In this document: in pieces, positions 1-10,763 of the stretch
How positions within the stretch are numbered: the stretch's first letter is position 1
How the letters are laid out: every line of letters starts with the position of its first letter
Assembly: GCA_026075535.2 (NCBI GenBank)
Contig: AP026542.1
Span: 5,084,001-5,148,000 of the forward strand
DNA: 64,000 bases
Direction of reading: 5' to 3'
From: Tricholoma matsutake
Lineage: Eukaryota > Basidiomycota > Agaricomycetes > Agaricales > Tricholomataceae
Position numbers and translations under genes: made by a program
The notes under the pieces: model-generated
The model's input: only the letters and a program-made list of their open reading frames with translations
Told to the model about the DNA's origin: nothing
Database searches by the model: none

Positions 1-171
1 ATAGACATTTGCTACCACTATACCCATGAATGCATAGAAAATGACAAAGTCACAGTCATTTTCATTCCTGGAAGTGATAATCCAGCTGACATGTTCACAA
101 AGAACCTTGGCGCCATCCTATTCAGGAAATTTAGGGACTCTCTCAGAATTACTTTCGAGATTCAAACTTAG
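1..171 (+). mobile_element. Copia-type pol, C-terminal RNase H tail (element copia-1)
   Basis: An open frame runs from the window edge to a TAG at 169-171. It reads as the last part of a Ty1/copia RNase H: a histidine-rich start (IDICYHYTHECIE) followed by the family signature NPADMFTKNL at about residues 29-38. The rest of the polyprotein lies outside the window. A G-rich polypurine tract and an LTR follow directly, as expected at the 3' end of a copia element. Identification is firm, but nothing can be said about the element's integrity. Confidence 0.85.
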
Positions 172-194
172 CTGCTTAGAGCGCTGTACAGTTT

Positions 195-505
195 GAGGGG
201 GGGGGGTCGAAATTAAACCCTGAGATACATGCTGCATACATGAGGCAATACATGCAGCATACACATGTTACTGTACTTACTACACATACATGTGGTAAAC
301 ACATTCCCAAGTCATGTGACATCCTTATTATTATGTATATAAGGAGAACCTGTATCATAGTAGGAATACAGTGTTCTTACCTCTGCTAACCCTAGCTGTA
401 AGTCTAACTAAACCCCAGGTAGGTTGTAAGGAATGTGTAGTCTCTTCCCTGTGCAGTGTATGTAGTCTGCTCCAACAGAGTGTTGGAAGCTCTGGCTTCC
501 TTCCA
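195..505 (+). repeat. Polypurine tract and 3' LTR of copia-1
   Basis: A run of 11-12 G (195-206) lies 24 nt after the pol stop and is the likely polypurine tract. The LTR then extends to 505 and ends in CTTCCTTCCA. Its start is uncertain: either directly after the tract or at the TG at 221. It contains an inverted repeat near its left end (ATGCTGCAT...ATGCAGCAT, about 228-265), a TATA-like TGTATATAAG near 333, and a terminal hairpin at 484-500 (GGAAGC-tctg-GCTTCC). The same terminal hairpin closes LTRs at 43571-43754 and 44974-45126. Confidence 0.6.
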
Positions 506-513
506 ATGTGCAT

Positions 514-2270
514 TAGGGACTACCATGGATGCATCCAGGTAAATATCCATGGATGGTGGATAAATTCTTGTGGATATGGATGATATCCATGGATTATCCA
601 CATCATCCACAAAACTGCTAAGTGAACTTTTTGCCAAAAGGTTGTTGTAATATGCACTGTTGATGTGTAACTACTAGTATACAACTAATAGTTATGTGTT
701 TGAAGTACCTATCACTGAGGAAAAGGCAAATTTAGTGTTTCAATGCATTTTTGGATATTACCAAGAGAAATTGAATGTCACTGATTCAATGGGCATGTAA
801 AATCATGAAAATATTTGAGTAGGTGCTTACAAGACTTGTGTATTGGACTACATAATTTATTGTTGGGATTTATTTATTTATTTCTTGAAAATAGCCTAAA
901 GATCATTTTATATAGAGTTACACCAATGTGGTATAGTATTTTGAGATTTTCTTATCAAACATTGTACAAAATTAATAATTTATTTTTCTCTCTTTACCCT
1001 TACTGGTATAATATGCACAAAAATTCTCAAAAATTTTAAACAAATAAAAGACAAATGAATATTGCATATACAAAAGCATGAGAGCTGGTCATCAGAAATG
1101 CAAAAAAACAAATACCATGGCAACTGTTACAAATTCAATATCACAAAAAAAATCTGGCTTCTTCATCTGAGAATTTTCAAACTCAGCCCAAAATCCTGGT
1201 TAGAATGGTATACAACATCACTATATTCCATTTATGGTAAGTCACATGACTCTCTCATTTTTTGAACTCAGCTCAAAAAACTGATCAGAATGGTATATAA
1301 CATCACTATATTCCATTTATGGTAAGTCACATGACTCTCCCAATGTCATTTTTGAACTCTCCTCAACAAACTGATCAGAATGGTATATATAACATCACTA
1401 TATTCCATTTATGGTAAGTCACATGACTCTCCTGATGTCATTTTTGAACTCAGCTCAAAAAATTGATCAGAATGGCATATAACATCACTATATTCCATAT
1501 ATGGAGTTCCATCACTATGTACATATCATTTTGAAACTCAGCTCAAAAAACCGGTTAGAATGATGTATAACATCACTATAAATTTTTGACTCCCACAGTT
1601 AGCAAAGTCAGTAATTTTTGTAATGGTTGCTGAAAATTACTGACCATGGGGAAAACAGACATGGAAAAATGGTCACACTGAATTTTTCATTGATTCTGGT
1701 TTTGAAGAATGAGTCTCAACTCTGTTAAGGACTTGTAAACCTACCAAAAAAAAGCAAAGGAAAAAGGGCCAGGAATGAGTGGAATAGCATGAGGGGATGA
1801 TGAGTGCAACACTAGCTGAGGCTGTGGCGCATGTTGATCAACTGTGGGAGACAGTGATCAGGTGGTGATTGGCATGAGAACTGGTGGTAGGGTTTTGATG
1901 CAATCAAGTCTAGGAATAGTGAGGCAGACACAGGATGCCTCACTATTCATAGACTTGTATTGTGGGAAGGTCAGGTGCTGGTGGTGGTTGCATGCAGATC
2001 CCTAGTGGCGATATCGATCATCAGTGGTGTGGCAACAGTTGTGTTGACCGCCAACACACCGTGTGAAGGGTCTTGGTAATCAACGGGTCAGCAATTCTAA
2101 TACCATAGTAACCATGCAGAATCCGTGACCTGAACACCACAGATTTTACTGTACCTGTACCCATGTCATTCCTTACCAAGACTATATTACTCATTTATTT
2201 AAATTTAATAGTAACCATCCATTCATCCACAGATAGTCATCCGGATGATGGCCATCCACAGTAGTCCCTA
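514..2270. mobile_element. Non-autonomous hAT-type element, 1757 bp
   Basis: Terminal inverted repeats begin TAGGGACTAC at 514 and end GTAGTCCCTA at 2270, with further partial match inward (GGATG). They are flanked by a perfect 8-bp duplication ATGTGCAT (506-513 and 2271-2278), the length typical of hAT transposition. Subterminal DNA is rich in ATCCA/TGGAT repeats on both sides, as in many hAT ends. I see no transposase: open frames are short and AT-rich. The interior holds a five-copy tandem repeat and a long hairpin (listed separately). The element sits exactly at the 3' edge of the copia-1 LTR. Confidence 0.85.
1179..1590. repeat. Tandem repeat inside the hAT element, five copies of about 84-92 bp
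   Basis: The unit begins with aactcagctcaaaaa, continues through a TGATCAGAATGGTATA block, then CATCACTATATTCCATTTATGG and GTCACATGACTCTC. The CATCACTATA landmark falls at about 1217, 1301, 1393, 1483 and 1571, giving periods of 84, 92, 90 and 88 nt. The fifth copy is truncated. No coding potential is seen. Confidence 0.85.
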
Positions 2271-2278
2271 ATGTGCAT

Positions 2279-2438
2279 CCTATATTTAGTGCATCCCTTT
2301 GAGGCTTGTGTTTGTATCTGCATCATGGATACAGTAGATAGATATTTGACCACCTCAGTTGCTTATACAGAGACTGAGGTGAGTACTGACATAATCATTT
2401 AGTTGTGAATAGTTACTTACTGTACTTATAGTTCACTC
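2279..2438 (+). repeat. Older LTR fragment interrupted by copia-1 and copia-2
   Basis: This stretch aligns with the interior of the LTR at 2439-2775: both have a CTATATTTAG..CCCTTTGA block, a CACCTCAGT..GACTGAGGTG hairpin (2351-2381) and ATTACTTACTG..ACCTATAGT-like sequence. It lacks the LTR start, which would lie left of copia-1 outside the window, and its end is cut by the start of the next LTR at 2439. It is therefore the target into which both copia elements inserted. Confidence 0.6.
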
Positions 2439-2775
2439 TGTTGAGAATACACCTTGAGTACCACTTTTGATGCATGCACTATATTTAGCATTTCCCTTTG
2501 ATGTGCATGTACAGTCTGTTACATAGTTCCTCTTTTCTCTTTCTTTCCTTCGTTACATATTTTACGTATATATATATGATTGATAGATGATACATGGCCA
2601 CCTTAGTCACTTGTACAGAGACTGAGGTGAGCATCATTGATACAACTTAGATATGGATCATTACTTACTGCACCTATAGTCCAATCTTATTTGTACCAGG
2701 TACAGTAAATGTGAATATAGTCACTTATACAGAGACTGAGTCTGATTTTATTTGTACTAGGATCACTTTTCTACA
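2439..2775 (+). repeat. 5' LTR of copia-2, 337 bp
   Basis: The LTR starts TGTTGAGAAT and ends TTCTACA. It contains a TA-repeat TATA region (about 2566-2578) and two copies of the motif ACTTATACAGAGACTGAG or close variants. A primer-binding site follows at once. A related 344-bp solo LTR on the other strand at 61402-61745 has matching ends and a 5-bp target duplication, which supports both boundaries here. The 3' LTR of this element is not in the window. Confidence 0.75.
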
Positions 2776-2788
2776 GGTTATGGGCCAC
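2776..2788 (+). other. Primer-binding site resembling an internal tRNA-iMet site
   Basis: Immediately after the LTR comes GGTTATGGGCCAC. It is complementary, with one mismatch, to the anticodon stem-loop of eukaryotic initiator tRNA (GGGCTCATAACC) rather than to a tRNA 3' end. Drosophila copia is known to prime from such a cleaved half tRNA. The position is right for a PBS; its function is inferred. Confidence 0.6.
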
Positions 2789-3826
2789 TCCCATCATATT
2801 TGAATGATGGAAGAAAACATCCTAGCCACTTGATGTTCTCCTAGGTCATCCTTTGATCTGTTCCTCCAATTACTTAGATCTCAGATCAACCCTTTGTCTT
2901 CCACAAATGTGACTGGTATGCCAGCATGTTCCTCCTTTTATCCTTTGACATTTTATCATCTAACAATCTTACCTTCCTACTATGGGTGCTGACATTACTG
3001 CCCCCCCATCTATTCCCCTTATCAAACTGTCTGTCCAATATACTGGGGAGAAACTACACAAGCTCAAATCTAACTACAAAGAGTGGTCTCCCTTAACAGC
3101 CTCCATGGATATGTTATGGGTGATATCTCTAGTGTTTGAAAGTCCAGTCCAGTCCAGTTTTTTGCCCACCTCAGTGGGCAACCATAGACCAAACTGGTTC
3201 ATGTATTTCAAAAATTATAGGCAACCATAGACTGGACCAGTTACCACCAGTTTAGGACTGGTCAGGACTGCATAAGTAATACAAATAGTAAGCTAAGCTA
3301 AACACTAATAGATATTCTAAAACTACATTCACACCCTGTGAGCAGAGGCTCGCAGTGGTGGAGGCATGCTACAGATAATAAACAAAAGAAAAACAGATGA
3401 TCCCACCACATGATGTGAGGGGTCCCTACTAGCATACGAAAAACTGAAGAAAAAAAACTACCCCCACTATACCATGTTTGCACCAAGTGCGGGGGGTGGT
3501 GGGGGTGGTGAGCGAGTACAGGAGGTGGAGGTGGGGGCACCAGTTGTTCGTCAGCTATCAGTTGCCTGTCACCCATTGTCCTTGTCCCTCATCTGGTCGT
3601 TTGTCACCCCTTGTCTTTCCACCCTCATCTGTTCATTGTCTGTCATCCCTCATCCCTCATTGTCATACCTCATCTGTTGTCCCTCACTTGTTGTCCCTTG
3701 TTTGATTAGCCCTTAGCACCTGCGATCCACCCCATGAGCAGTTGCTCATAGCGGTGGGGGTGGGTGCTGGGTTGATGCTGCTGGTCTCAAGGTGGTTAGT
3801 ATGATGTGGTGGGTTTACGAGGTGAT

Positions 3827-4251
3827 TGTAAGGGGACTAGGGGGGACTCGGGGTGCCCTGTGTGTTTCTCCTATTTTTATGTTCGTCCTATATTTTTCCT
3901 CACTTCATTTCCTTCTATTCTTCATTTTCTATGATTTTTCCTTATTTTATTACTAATTTCCCTTTCTATCACATTTGTGCTGTTGACAGTTTTATATTTA
4001 GAGGTGCCCTTCCGACATCTACCCCTTGGTATGATGTCATTCAGCGGCCTTGATCTGCCTATCTCCACCTTTTCTATTTTTAGATAATTATTTGATTTTT
4101 GCAGTCTTCACATATACTGGGCATTGGCAAAGGGGTCCTTAGAGTTTTCTCTTCAGATTTCCCTTTGCTAGGTGCACCTCCAATCCCTGTAATATGTAGT
4201 ATAATTTTAACTTCGGATTTCCCTTTGCTAGAGGCTGAGGTTGCCCTTATA
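3827..4251 (+). repeat. Solo LTR of the Ty3 chromovirus family, 425 bp
   Basis: It aligns along its whole length with the two 426-bp LTRs of the complete element at 31471-37517: it starts TGTAAGGGGACTAG and ends GCCCTTATA. A 5-bp duplication GTGAT flanks it (3822-3826 and 4252-4256). No internal region is present, so it is the product of LTR-LTR recombination. It lies inside the hAT element, making three nested insertions. Confidence 0.9.
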
Positions 4252-4576
4252 GTGATGAGGTGTGTACCTGGTTGTGCTATGTTCGACATTCAATGTTCAT
4301 TGTTTGTTGAACATTGTCCATTGTCATTCCTGTGCTGGTGTTGCATCAATATGGTGCCAGTTCCTCATGAGGCTGGGGTGGTGGGATACTTATCACCCTG
4401 TCATCCATCATTTGTGTGGTCCATTGACGTTCTCCATCACTATTGTTGTCAACCATTGTCAAAAGCAGTGGTGGCAGTCGTTGGGGCCATGTGGCATCAA
4501 TGGGCAGTAGGGGAGTCGGTAATGTTGTCTGTTCCCTGTCATTTGGTAGCAACTTACTAGTAAGAGGACTGCGAAC

Positions 4577-4910
4577 CTATGAAACAAAGCAATATTGTTA
4601 GTATAGTAAAAAGAACAATGGAAGTACTTACTGCATTGAATACATCAAATGCATGTGACATGGCATGTTTGCAGCCACAGATCTTGCCATATAATGGGTT
4701 TGAGGGGTGTGGGGGTCGTTGAGGTAGCAGTTTGCATTGAATGCAATATGGTGGTGGTGAGGGAGGGTGGTTGTTGTGGTTGTTGAGGTTGTTGTGGTTA
4801 TCAAGGTTGTTGTGGTTGTCAAGATTGTTGTGGTTGTTGTGGTTGTGCTGGTGGCCATGGGAGTCATCTAGCAAATGATGCCACTTTGTCTTTTGGGAGC
4901 ACAAGCACAA
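4577..4910 (-). pseudogene. Coding-like segment of the hAT element with an Asn/His repeat
   Basis: Read on the minus strand, 4910-4632 encodes KTKWHHLLDDSHG, then a low-complexity run of Asn/His (HNHNNHNN type, from a GTTGTTGTG microsatellite at about 4756-4860). A Cys-containing stretch follows (CIQCKLLPQ, then GKICGCKHAM). A canonical intron fits at 4631-4577: donor GTAAGT, branch CTAAC, acceptor CATAG. It may be the N-terminal zinc-binding part of an element-encoded protein, but I cannot assign it. The rest of the gene is missing or unrecognisable. Confidence 0.4.
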
Positions 4911-5631
4911 CCAAATGGTCCATGCGCTTCCACAGGTATATAAGCACCCATGAAATGAGTGATTTTCCTTCGGGCTTGCCCTCTTGCCAATGGTAATAGT
5001 ATCAATATCATTTATTTCAGTTTATAAAGTATGTCCTATTACAAAATGGAAATATATAGTGTATATCATATATTCATCCCTTGCAACCTTGGAGCAACTG
5101 AAGTCCAGTCTACAACTGGTTGCAGTTGGTCTGTGGGTGGTCCATTGAGATGTTCTACAATTGATGAACCATGAATCGGACTTGTGAAAATGTTGGGGCA
5201 ACCGCAACCAACAGTCTGGTTGCCATCAGTCCAGTTGTTCAGTCCATGGTCTTTTTTCAGTCCAATAGACTGGACTTTCAAACACTAGATATCTCTGAAC
5301 TTATGTCTACTGAACCCTGTGCTCTTGCCAATTGGAAAGCAAACTCCCACCTCACATATGCATTCATTGTGTCCAGTGTTTCTCCATCCAAACAACAATT
5401 CCTTGACATTAAGAAGGGTCCTGATGTCAATTGGGAAGCCCTTCAGGATTGCCATCAGAAAGAAGAGTCTGTCAAGTTCAGCTTCTACAGCAGGCACTCT
5501 CTGTCCAATGCACAAAGGATGTTCTGCTTCCTGAAATGGCCGAGAAAATTTGGATGTTAATCGAGCGAATGTTTGCCATGTGTGATATAAAGGCTGATCT
5601 CCTTTGTTGTATTGCTCTGCATCATCAGTAA

Positions 5632-6818
5632 ATTGGGTGTTGGTATCTACTGGTACAGATCACTCGGCTAACTCGCTTAGCTACGACTCCATTTCTCTGA
5701 TGAAGGATGTCAATGGTCATGGTTGGCTCCGACACCACTGCTTCTTACACCAGAATTCGTGGGACTGCTTGCAATCCCTGAGCATGGCATGGCATGTGTC
5801 ACAGCCATCAGGTGTGTTACGGTTACAGAGATATAGGGAGGCTGATATCACACACTTTGAAACTCCAATTCCCGCTACTTTAGCTAACTAACCTATCATC
5901 ACACGGCGACTGGCACCTTGAGACTATCCGATTAGCGGGGAGGATATGGGGCGATGTACAACGGGAGATGGCAAGACAGAACGAAAAGAGAGGCAGGCAT
6001 TTCGGAAGAGTTGATAATTTACAATAGTATCCTAGCGTCTATATTAGTCAAAAGCTTTATAGATATGATGTTTCCAACCTGAGATCGTGGTCCAGAAGTG
6101 ATTCAGCCCTAAAAAAACGGATCATTCTTTTTAAGATACACACATGAGGCTTTGAGGTTTGAGACAGGATCATGAATTTGACATTCTGCCATCCAGATAT
6201 CAAATAACAAATAACAAATACTATGTTTTACCACGGGTACTAGTGTTTCACCACCACACTGATAACACTTTCTAAGCCCCAAAACATCTCCAACCATCTT
6301 CAAATCGACGATCTGAGAGGTTATAAGTATTACAAACATTCCTCTGATTTTCCCCTGATTTTCGGTTGAGGTCGAGGTTAGTAAAAGCTACATTATGAGG
6401 GGTGAATCACATATTTCTGACATTGAGATATGAGGAGTGAACCAATCCTTCCCATTTTTTCTCTCAAAGCAATAATATCTATTTCCCATAGACTGAGAGT
6501 AGTTTCACCATGATCATAGAGCAGTTTGTGGTTTTCTGGCTCACCGTGACATTTCATTTCACCTTCGGATCCGTTGAGGCTGGGAAACTCAACTCGAAAC
6601 TTTGATGCCTAACATTTCCAGCATCCTGGCCACACTTGCATTATCCCGCTTTCGAAACTTCGACAACGGGCCGGGTTGCCCTGACGTTGCAATTGTTTCG
6701 AGGATGCTGAGATACATTGTTACATATATATCATTTGGATATTCAGTATCCTCTTTTACTTGTCGAGATAATATACAGTTCGAGGTTACAAAAACACACG
6801 TAGAATACAATTTAAAAT
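5632..6818. other. No gene seen; transition from repeats to the gene island
   Basis: Only short unrelated open frames are present. CpG becomes frequent here compared with the repeats to the left. The end of the copia-2 remnant is taken as about 5631. Confidence 0.5.
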
Positions 6819-7429
6819 TCAATACGGATTATAGTCCGAGTCTGAATCCAAAGACAAACTCCGTGGTTGAACATAAAGGGGTGTCAATATATCAGGATTG
6901 TGGTAGAGATTTTCGAGTTCGAGCAAACAGTTTCCCTCTTTCCATTTTTCCGACTGTTCGTGGGCGCGTATAATCTTCCAGCCAAGATACCCGGAGCAGG
7001 AAGAGCAGAAAATTTCTTGCATGGTATGGGCTCCAGTTACCATCAGATGAACGCCTGGGCGAGAGAGTTTAACATTGTGTCTGCAATTGGAATAGGGGTG
7101 AATAGCCTGTCGGAAAGGAAGAAAAAAGGCTTACATTTCCATGAAAAGGGATGCTCTCCCTGAGAACCCTCTGAATGCTCGGGAATTTGGAGGGATCTGG
7201 GAGGGTATATCAGACGATAGGAGAAGCTAAATAACTCGATATTCACAGCAGAAGGAGGGAGAATTCCAGCACTCGTTGTGATAAACGTGCTGCATTCTTT
7301 GCACGCTAGGGCACGGGGAATTTGAGGCAGTGGACGTGATTTGGGGCGTGCAGAACGAGGGACTGGAGGAAGACGGCGAGGGCGAGGGTCATGCTCGCCA
7401 GAAGCAGGGTGTCCGTAACAGTTGGTCAT
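6819..7429 (-). CDS. Yippee-like zinc-binding protein (168 aa, 3 exons)
   Basis: Exons on the minus strand: 7429-7247, 7196-7135, 7080-6819. Introns of 50 and 54 nt have GT..AG ends and keep phase. The product has a proline/arginine-rich N-terminus, CKEC at residues 43-46, the family core FRGFSGRASLF spanning exon 2, then HNV, VTGAHTM, CSSC at 107-110, LGWK and KWKEG. These are the Yippee domain landmarks: two CxxC pairs binding one zinc. The CxxC pairs are about 60 residues apart, slightly more than the usual 52. Yippee proteins in other eukaryotes are linked to nuclear and spindle functions, but the cellular role here is not known. The start is the first ATG of the exon-1 frame. It is divergent from allantoinase. 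Confidence 0.88.
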
Positions 7430-7883
7430 ATGGGGCAGATTTTGGACCGTTGGGAAGATACGATGTACTTTAACGTTGGGCGTCCCAGATTATAGCTGAG
7501 GCTGTGATGTGGTGATCCTGCCATCAGGGCAAATGCGTGGCTCTGCGATAGGCCCCCGGACGTCCGATAGTACGTGCCAACAGATGTTACATCCCACTGG
7601 GGTAATATTTTAACGCGATGAGATCATCGGAAACATGTGAGATGATCGAGTCAGAGTCGTAGCTTCGCACCGATTTCTAGTACCAGTTATGGGGCCATCG
7701 TCTGACTCCAACTGGCAAGTTGAACATTTAGATCTGAGGATATGTATCAATGAATGACAGAAAAATACGTATACCTGTGGACAATGTACAAATGTAGTGT
7801 ATCATGATTAAACAAAGGAGTCGATCAAAATTAAAAATTCTGATGTGAACATTTGGTGTTTGGTAATTCATTTGACACCACTC
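7430..7883. promoter_or_regulatory. Divergent intergenic region, Yippee (-) / allantoinase (+)
   Basis: These 454 bp lie between two divergent start codons and must contain both promoters. Several GATA/ATC cores are present (for example near 7537, 7570 and 7640). They would suit nitrogen-responsive control of allantoinase, but such short motifs are expected by chance and are not evidence alone. Confidence 0.4.
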
Positions 7884-9543
7884 ATGGCGAACAAACTGAT
7901 ATGTACAGGACGAAACGTTCTTTACGCGGGAGCTGCAGTTCCGCAACCTGCTACGATAATAATCAATATGGAAACTGGAAAGATCACCGAAATTCTTCCT
8001 ACCTATCAATCCCGACAGTTTCAGGAGGATGGTATCACATGGATAGATGCGGGTAATAAGGTCGTGTTGCCTGGTCTCATTGAGTGCGTTGTTTCGTCAA
8101 CGACGAAAGTTCGTTGATAGATCTGGTGAACAGTGCCCATGTCCATCTGAATGAACCTGGCCGAGAGGACTGGGAAGGATTTTCCACTGGAACTACTGCT
8201 GCAGCTTCTGGCGGTGTAACCACAGTTGTGGATATGCCCCTCAATTCCGTCCCACCAACGACCACATTGGAAAATTATGAAGCGAAACGGATGGCTGCAC
8301 AGGGACAGTGTCACACTGATGTGGGCTTCTGGGGCGGGGTTATCCCAGGGAACCAGGCTTGTATCTTCTGACGATACTTTGCTGCATACCTGCTGAATTT
8401 CGTGGGCTGTGTCACTGTCTCCTATGCAGGATCATCTCAAACCGCTTCTCGATGCAGGAATCAAGGGGTTCAAATGCTTCCTTATAGAAAGTGGTGTTGA
8501 CGTGCGCATTGATACCCTTTTCCGCGCAGCTTCGCACTGACTTTATGTCGAACAGGAATTTCCTTGTGTCTTAAAAGCTGACCTTGAAAAGGCAATGCAC
8601 GTACTGCAGGTAAGCACTTTCTCATAGACATGATGTATCTTACTGCAAGATACATAATATCAGAACACTTCGACTGTCCTTCTTTTCCATGCCGAGCTAC
8701 AGTCCGACCCCGTTGACGCCCCTCATGAACCAGCTGACCCGACATCGTATGCTACGTTTCTTGACTCCCGTCCTGAGAAACTGGAGACGGATGCTATCAC
8801 GCTTATCACATCTCTCCAAGAAAAATATCCCGATTTGCGTTGCCATATCGTACACCTATCTGCGTCATCTGCTCTACCTTTAATTCGTGCTGTCAGATCC
8901 GCCGGCATGAAGCTGACTGTAGAGACATGTTTCCATTACCTCTGTTTGTCTGCCGAAGACATTCCTCGCGGTCACCCTGAATTCAAATGTTGTCCTCCTA
9001 TCCGTGAAGCCACTAACAGGGATTTGTTGTGGGACGGACTGAAGGAGGGGTTAATTGATTTTGTCGTGTCTGATCATAGTCCATGTGTCGCGGAACTAAA
9101 GAAGCTTGATGAAGGTGATATTATGAACGCGTGGGGAGGGATAAGCACGTTGGGTTTGGGTTTGAGCCTGCTGTGGACCGAAGGAACTAAAAGAGGAACT
9201 AGTATTGCACAGATAGTTGACTGGACGAGCACAAAGACTGCAGAGCATGCTGGTCTAAGTCATCTCAAGGGCCAACTGAGGGTCGGCCTTGACGGAGATT
9301 TCATCATTTGGGATCCTGAAACAGAATTCACGGTAAGCCTGAGTCCATTCATCCGACGTGTTTTATGAAGGAATGTGGTGATATGCGTAGGTTACTAAAG
9401 AATCTCTTAACTTCAAGAACAAGCTGTGCCCATATATTGGGATGACGCTTCGTGGTTGCGTGGAGAAAACCTATCTGCGCGGGACTTTAATCTACAACAA
9501 TCATTCAGAACGTGTTGCCAGAAAAGCAGGAAGGCTATTGTAA
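7884..9543 (+). CDS. DAL1: Allantoinase (456 aa, 6 exons)
   Basis: It hydrolyses allantoin to allantoate in purine breakdown. Exons: 7884-8083, 8134-8356, 8430-8501, 8556-8609, 8664-9332, 9391-9543, all in phase. Metal-site residues of the cyclic amidohydrolase family are visible: HVH at 69-71 in [13 protein letters not shown], the lysine of GFKCFL (about 156), H192 (FHAE), H247 (HIVHLS) and D320 (VVSDHSPC). The C-terminus has the conserved [14 protein letters not shown]. Length matches the family (about 450-470 aa). Intron 2 (8357-8429) has no usable GT; a GC donor after the Gln codon keeps the protein intact, so it is probably a GC-AG intron. An in-frame ATG 13 codons upstream (7845) exists, but homology begins at MANKL. 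Confidence 0.93.
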
Positions 9544-10763
9544 CTACTAACCCATGCATCCCATCACAATACACACGTATGTACTGATCGATACCTGCAA
9601 TAATACCAACGAAAGCTCTTTGTACTACCGCAAAGCAGAACTTCTGAAGTTCTACTTGATTAGGAGCGGCAGCTTCATCCAAACCAAGCCTTTGTGAAAC
9701 GGGAGACCACTCACTTTCACAACGGAGAGCGGCGGGGTATACTTACAAACGCGGTATTGACAGTGCATCGATGAAGCCGGGAACGAGCAGTGTTGCGAGG
9801 CTTGACGACGGCCGGCCCATCACGCGATCATTCCGAAAACTCGATTTGGGGAGTTTCTCAAAACACCCTTCGAAAGTTGAAACCTTGGGTTTCTAACGGC
9901 AAGTGGGTTTCTGGTTTTACCCATCATTATCTGACCACCGCGGGTGCGAACTCACATGAATCATATGAACAACTTGAATTCCGAAATCACTGAATAATTT
10001 TGATACATAACGAATTCAGAGTTAGTCGGATATCCGACATCTATAGAAGAGCACCATGCAAGCATCAGGTGTAATGGAATAGAGACAAGGGGATTTAACA
10101 TGGGGAGGCTGGTAGATGTTTGGCCAGAATTTAAATATTTACTCACCGCCTAAAACTTGTGCAGCATCCATTGAATCGCGAACAACACTTCTTGCATGTG
10201 AATTGGAGGGAACAGAGTTCGGAGGAAGTTAGGAACCTGAAAGCCACGTACGGAGTCGAATTCAGTGCACCTTCCTTCCAGATCGATCTGGGTTCTTGGA
10301 TGCTTTACTTGGTAATTGGTTGTAGATATGTCAATACTTTGCATGAGTAGAGCTTCGAATTCCTATCAAACTCTGGAAAGGATTTATTTCTCCAGTATGG
10401 TTGACATGAGACTCAGAACATATCAAGAATGAGATGACCATGGCAACACGACCTGTATAACACGGGTATGTCAACTAAGCGGGGAGTTGTAAGTCGTGCT
10501 GCTTCCAATTGCAAGTGTAGGCCGTCTAACTTCGAAGGCTGTGAAGCCATACACACAGCTGAGAATTGTGAAGACAACAGTTGAACAGCAGTTGAACTCA
10601 ACTTTGTTGTCACGTTGTGTTTAGTGACATGCGTGGAATGAAACTTGCCGCAAGGTGACGGTCAATATTCTATCCTCTTGGTCGCCAGTCCCACTCAGGC
10701 CAAGCTTTGGTTATTCTGAGGAGCCATTTGGTGTCTTTTCATTGTTCTCTGGTCACTCTCAGG
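9544..10763. other. Intergenic, no supported gene
   Basis: Only short open frames occur. On the minus strand near 9740-9830 a VPGFIDA string resembles amidohydrolase N-termini, but nothing else around it supports a gene. Confidence 0.4.

Larger units (their letters stand above)
3130..5287. mobile_element. hAT element, 2158 bp, inserted in copia gag
   Basis: The two ends share a 20-bp perfect inverted repeat beginning TAGTGTTTGAAAG. An 8-bp duplication GATATCTC flanks it (3122-3129 and 5288-5295). TAGTG-type termini and 8-bp duplications are hAT hallmarks. Subterminal regions are full of CAGTCCA/TGGACTG repeats. The interior carries a Ty3 solo LTR (3827-4251) and, on the minus strand, one intron-containing coding-like segment. 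No complete transposase is visible. Removing the element restores the copia gag reading order. Confidence 0.88.
2982..5631 (+). pseudogene. Copia-2 gag, split by a hAT insertion and frameshifted
   Basis: The N-terminal part (2982-3129) starts MGADITAPPS and contains SNYKEW, typical of the copia gag-like (UBN2/DUF4219) start. The frame is broken by the hAT element 3130-5287 and resumes at 5296. There ANWKAN, AFIVSSVSPS and NWEALQDCHQKEES match the usual order of that domain. A frameshift near 5476 moves the match to another frame (VQLLQQALSVQCTKD, then PEMAEKIWMLIERMFAM) until a stop at about 5629-5631. No protease or pol follows, so copia-2 is truncated here. CpG-richer unique sequence begins just after. 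Confidence 0.75.

Noticed and set aside
1179..1590. Regular repeats considered as a CRISPR array
   Set aside because: Units are 84-92 nt with no short repeat/spacer alternation, inside a eukaryotic hAT transposon.
4628..4867. Thr- and Asn/His-rich open frames as prion-like protein
   Set aside because: They are alternate translations of one GTTGTTGTG microsatellite inside a transposon.
9413..9850. Possible guanine-deaminase-like gene on the minus strand next to allantoinase (VPGFIDA string)
   Set aside because: Only one short motif fits, the metal-binding HxH is absent, and the rest overlaps the allantoinase last exon. Chance similarity cannot be excluded.
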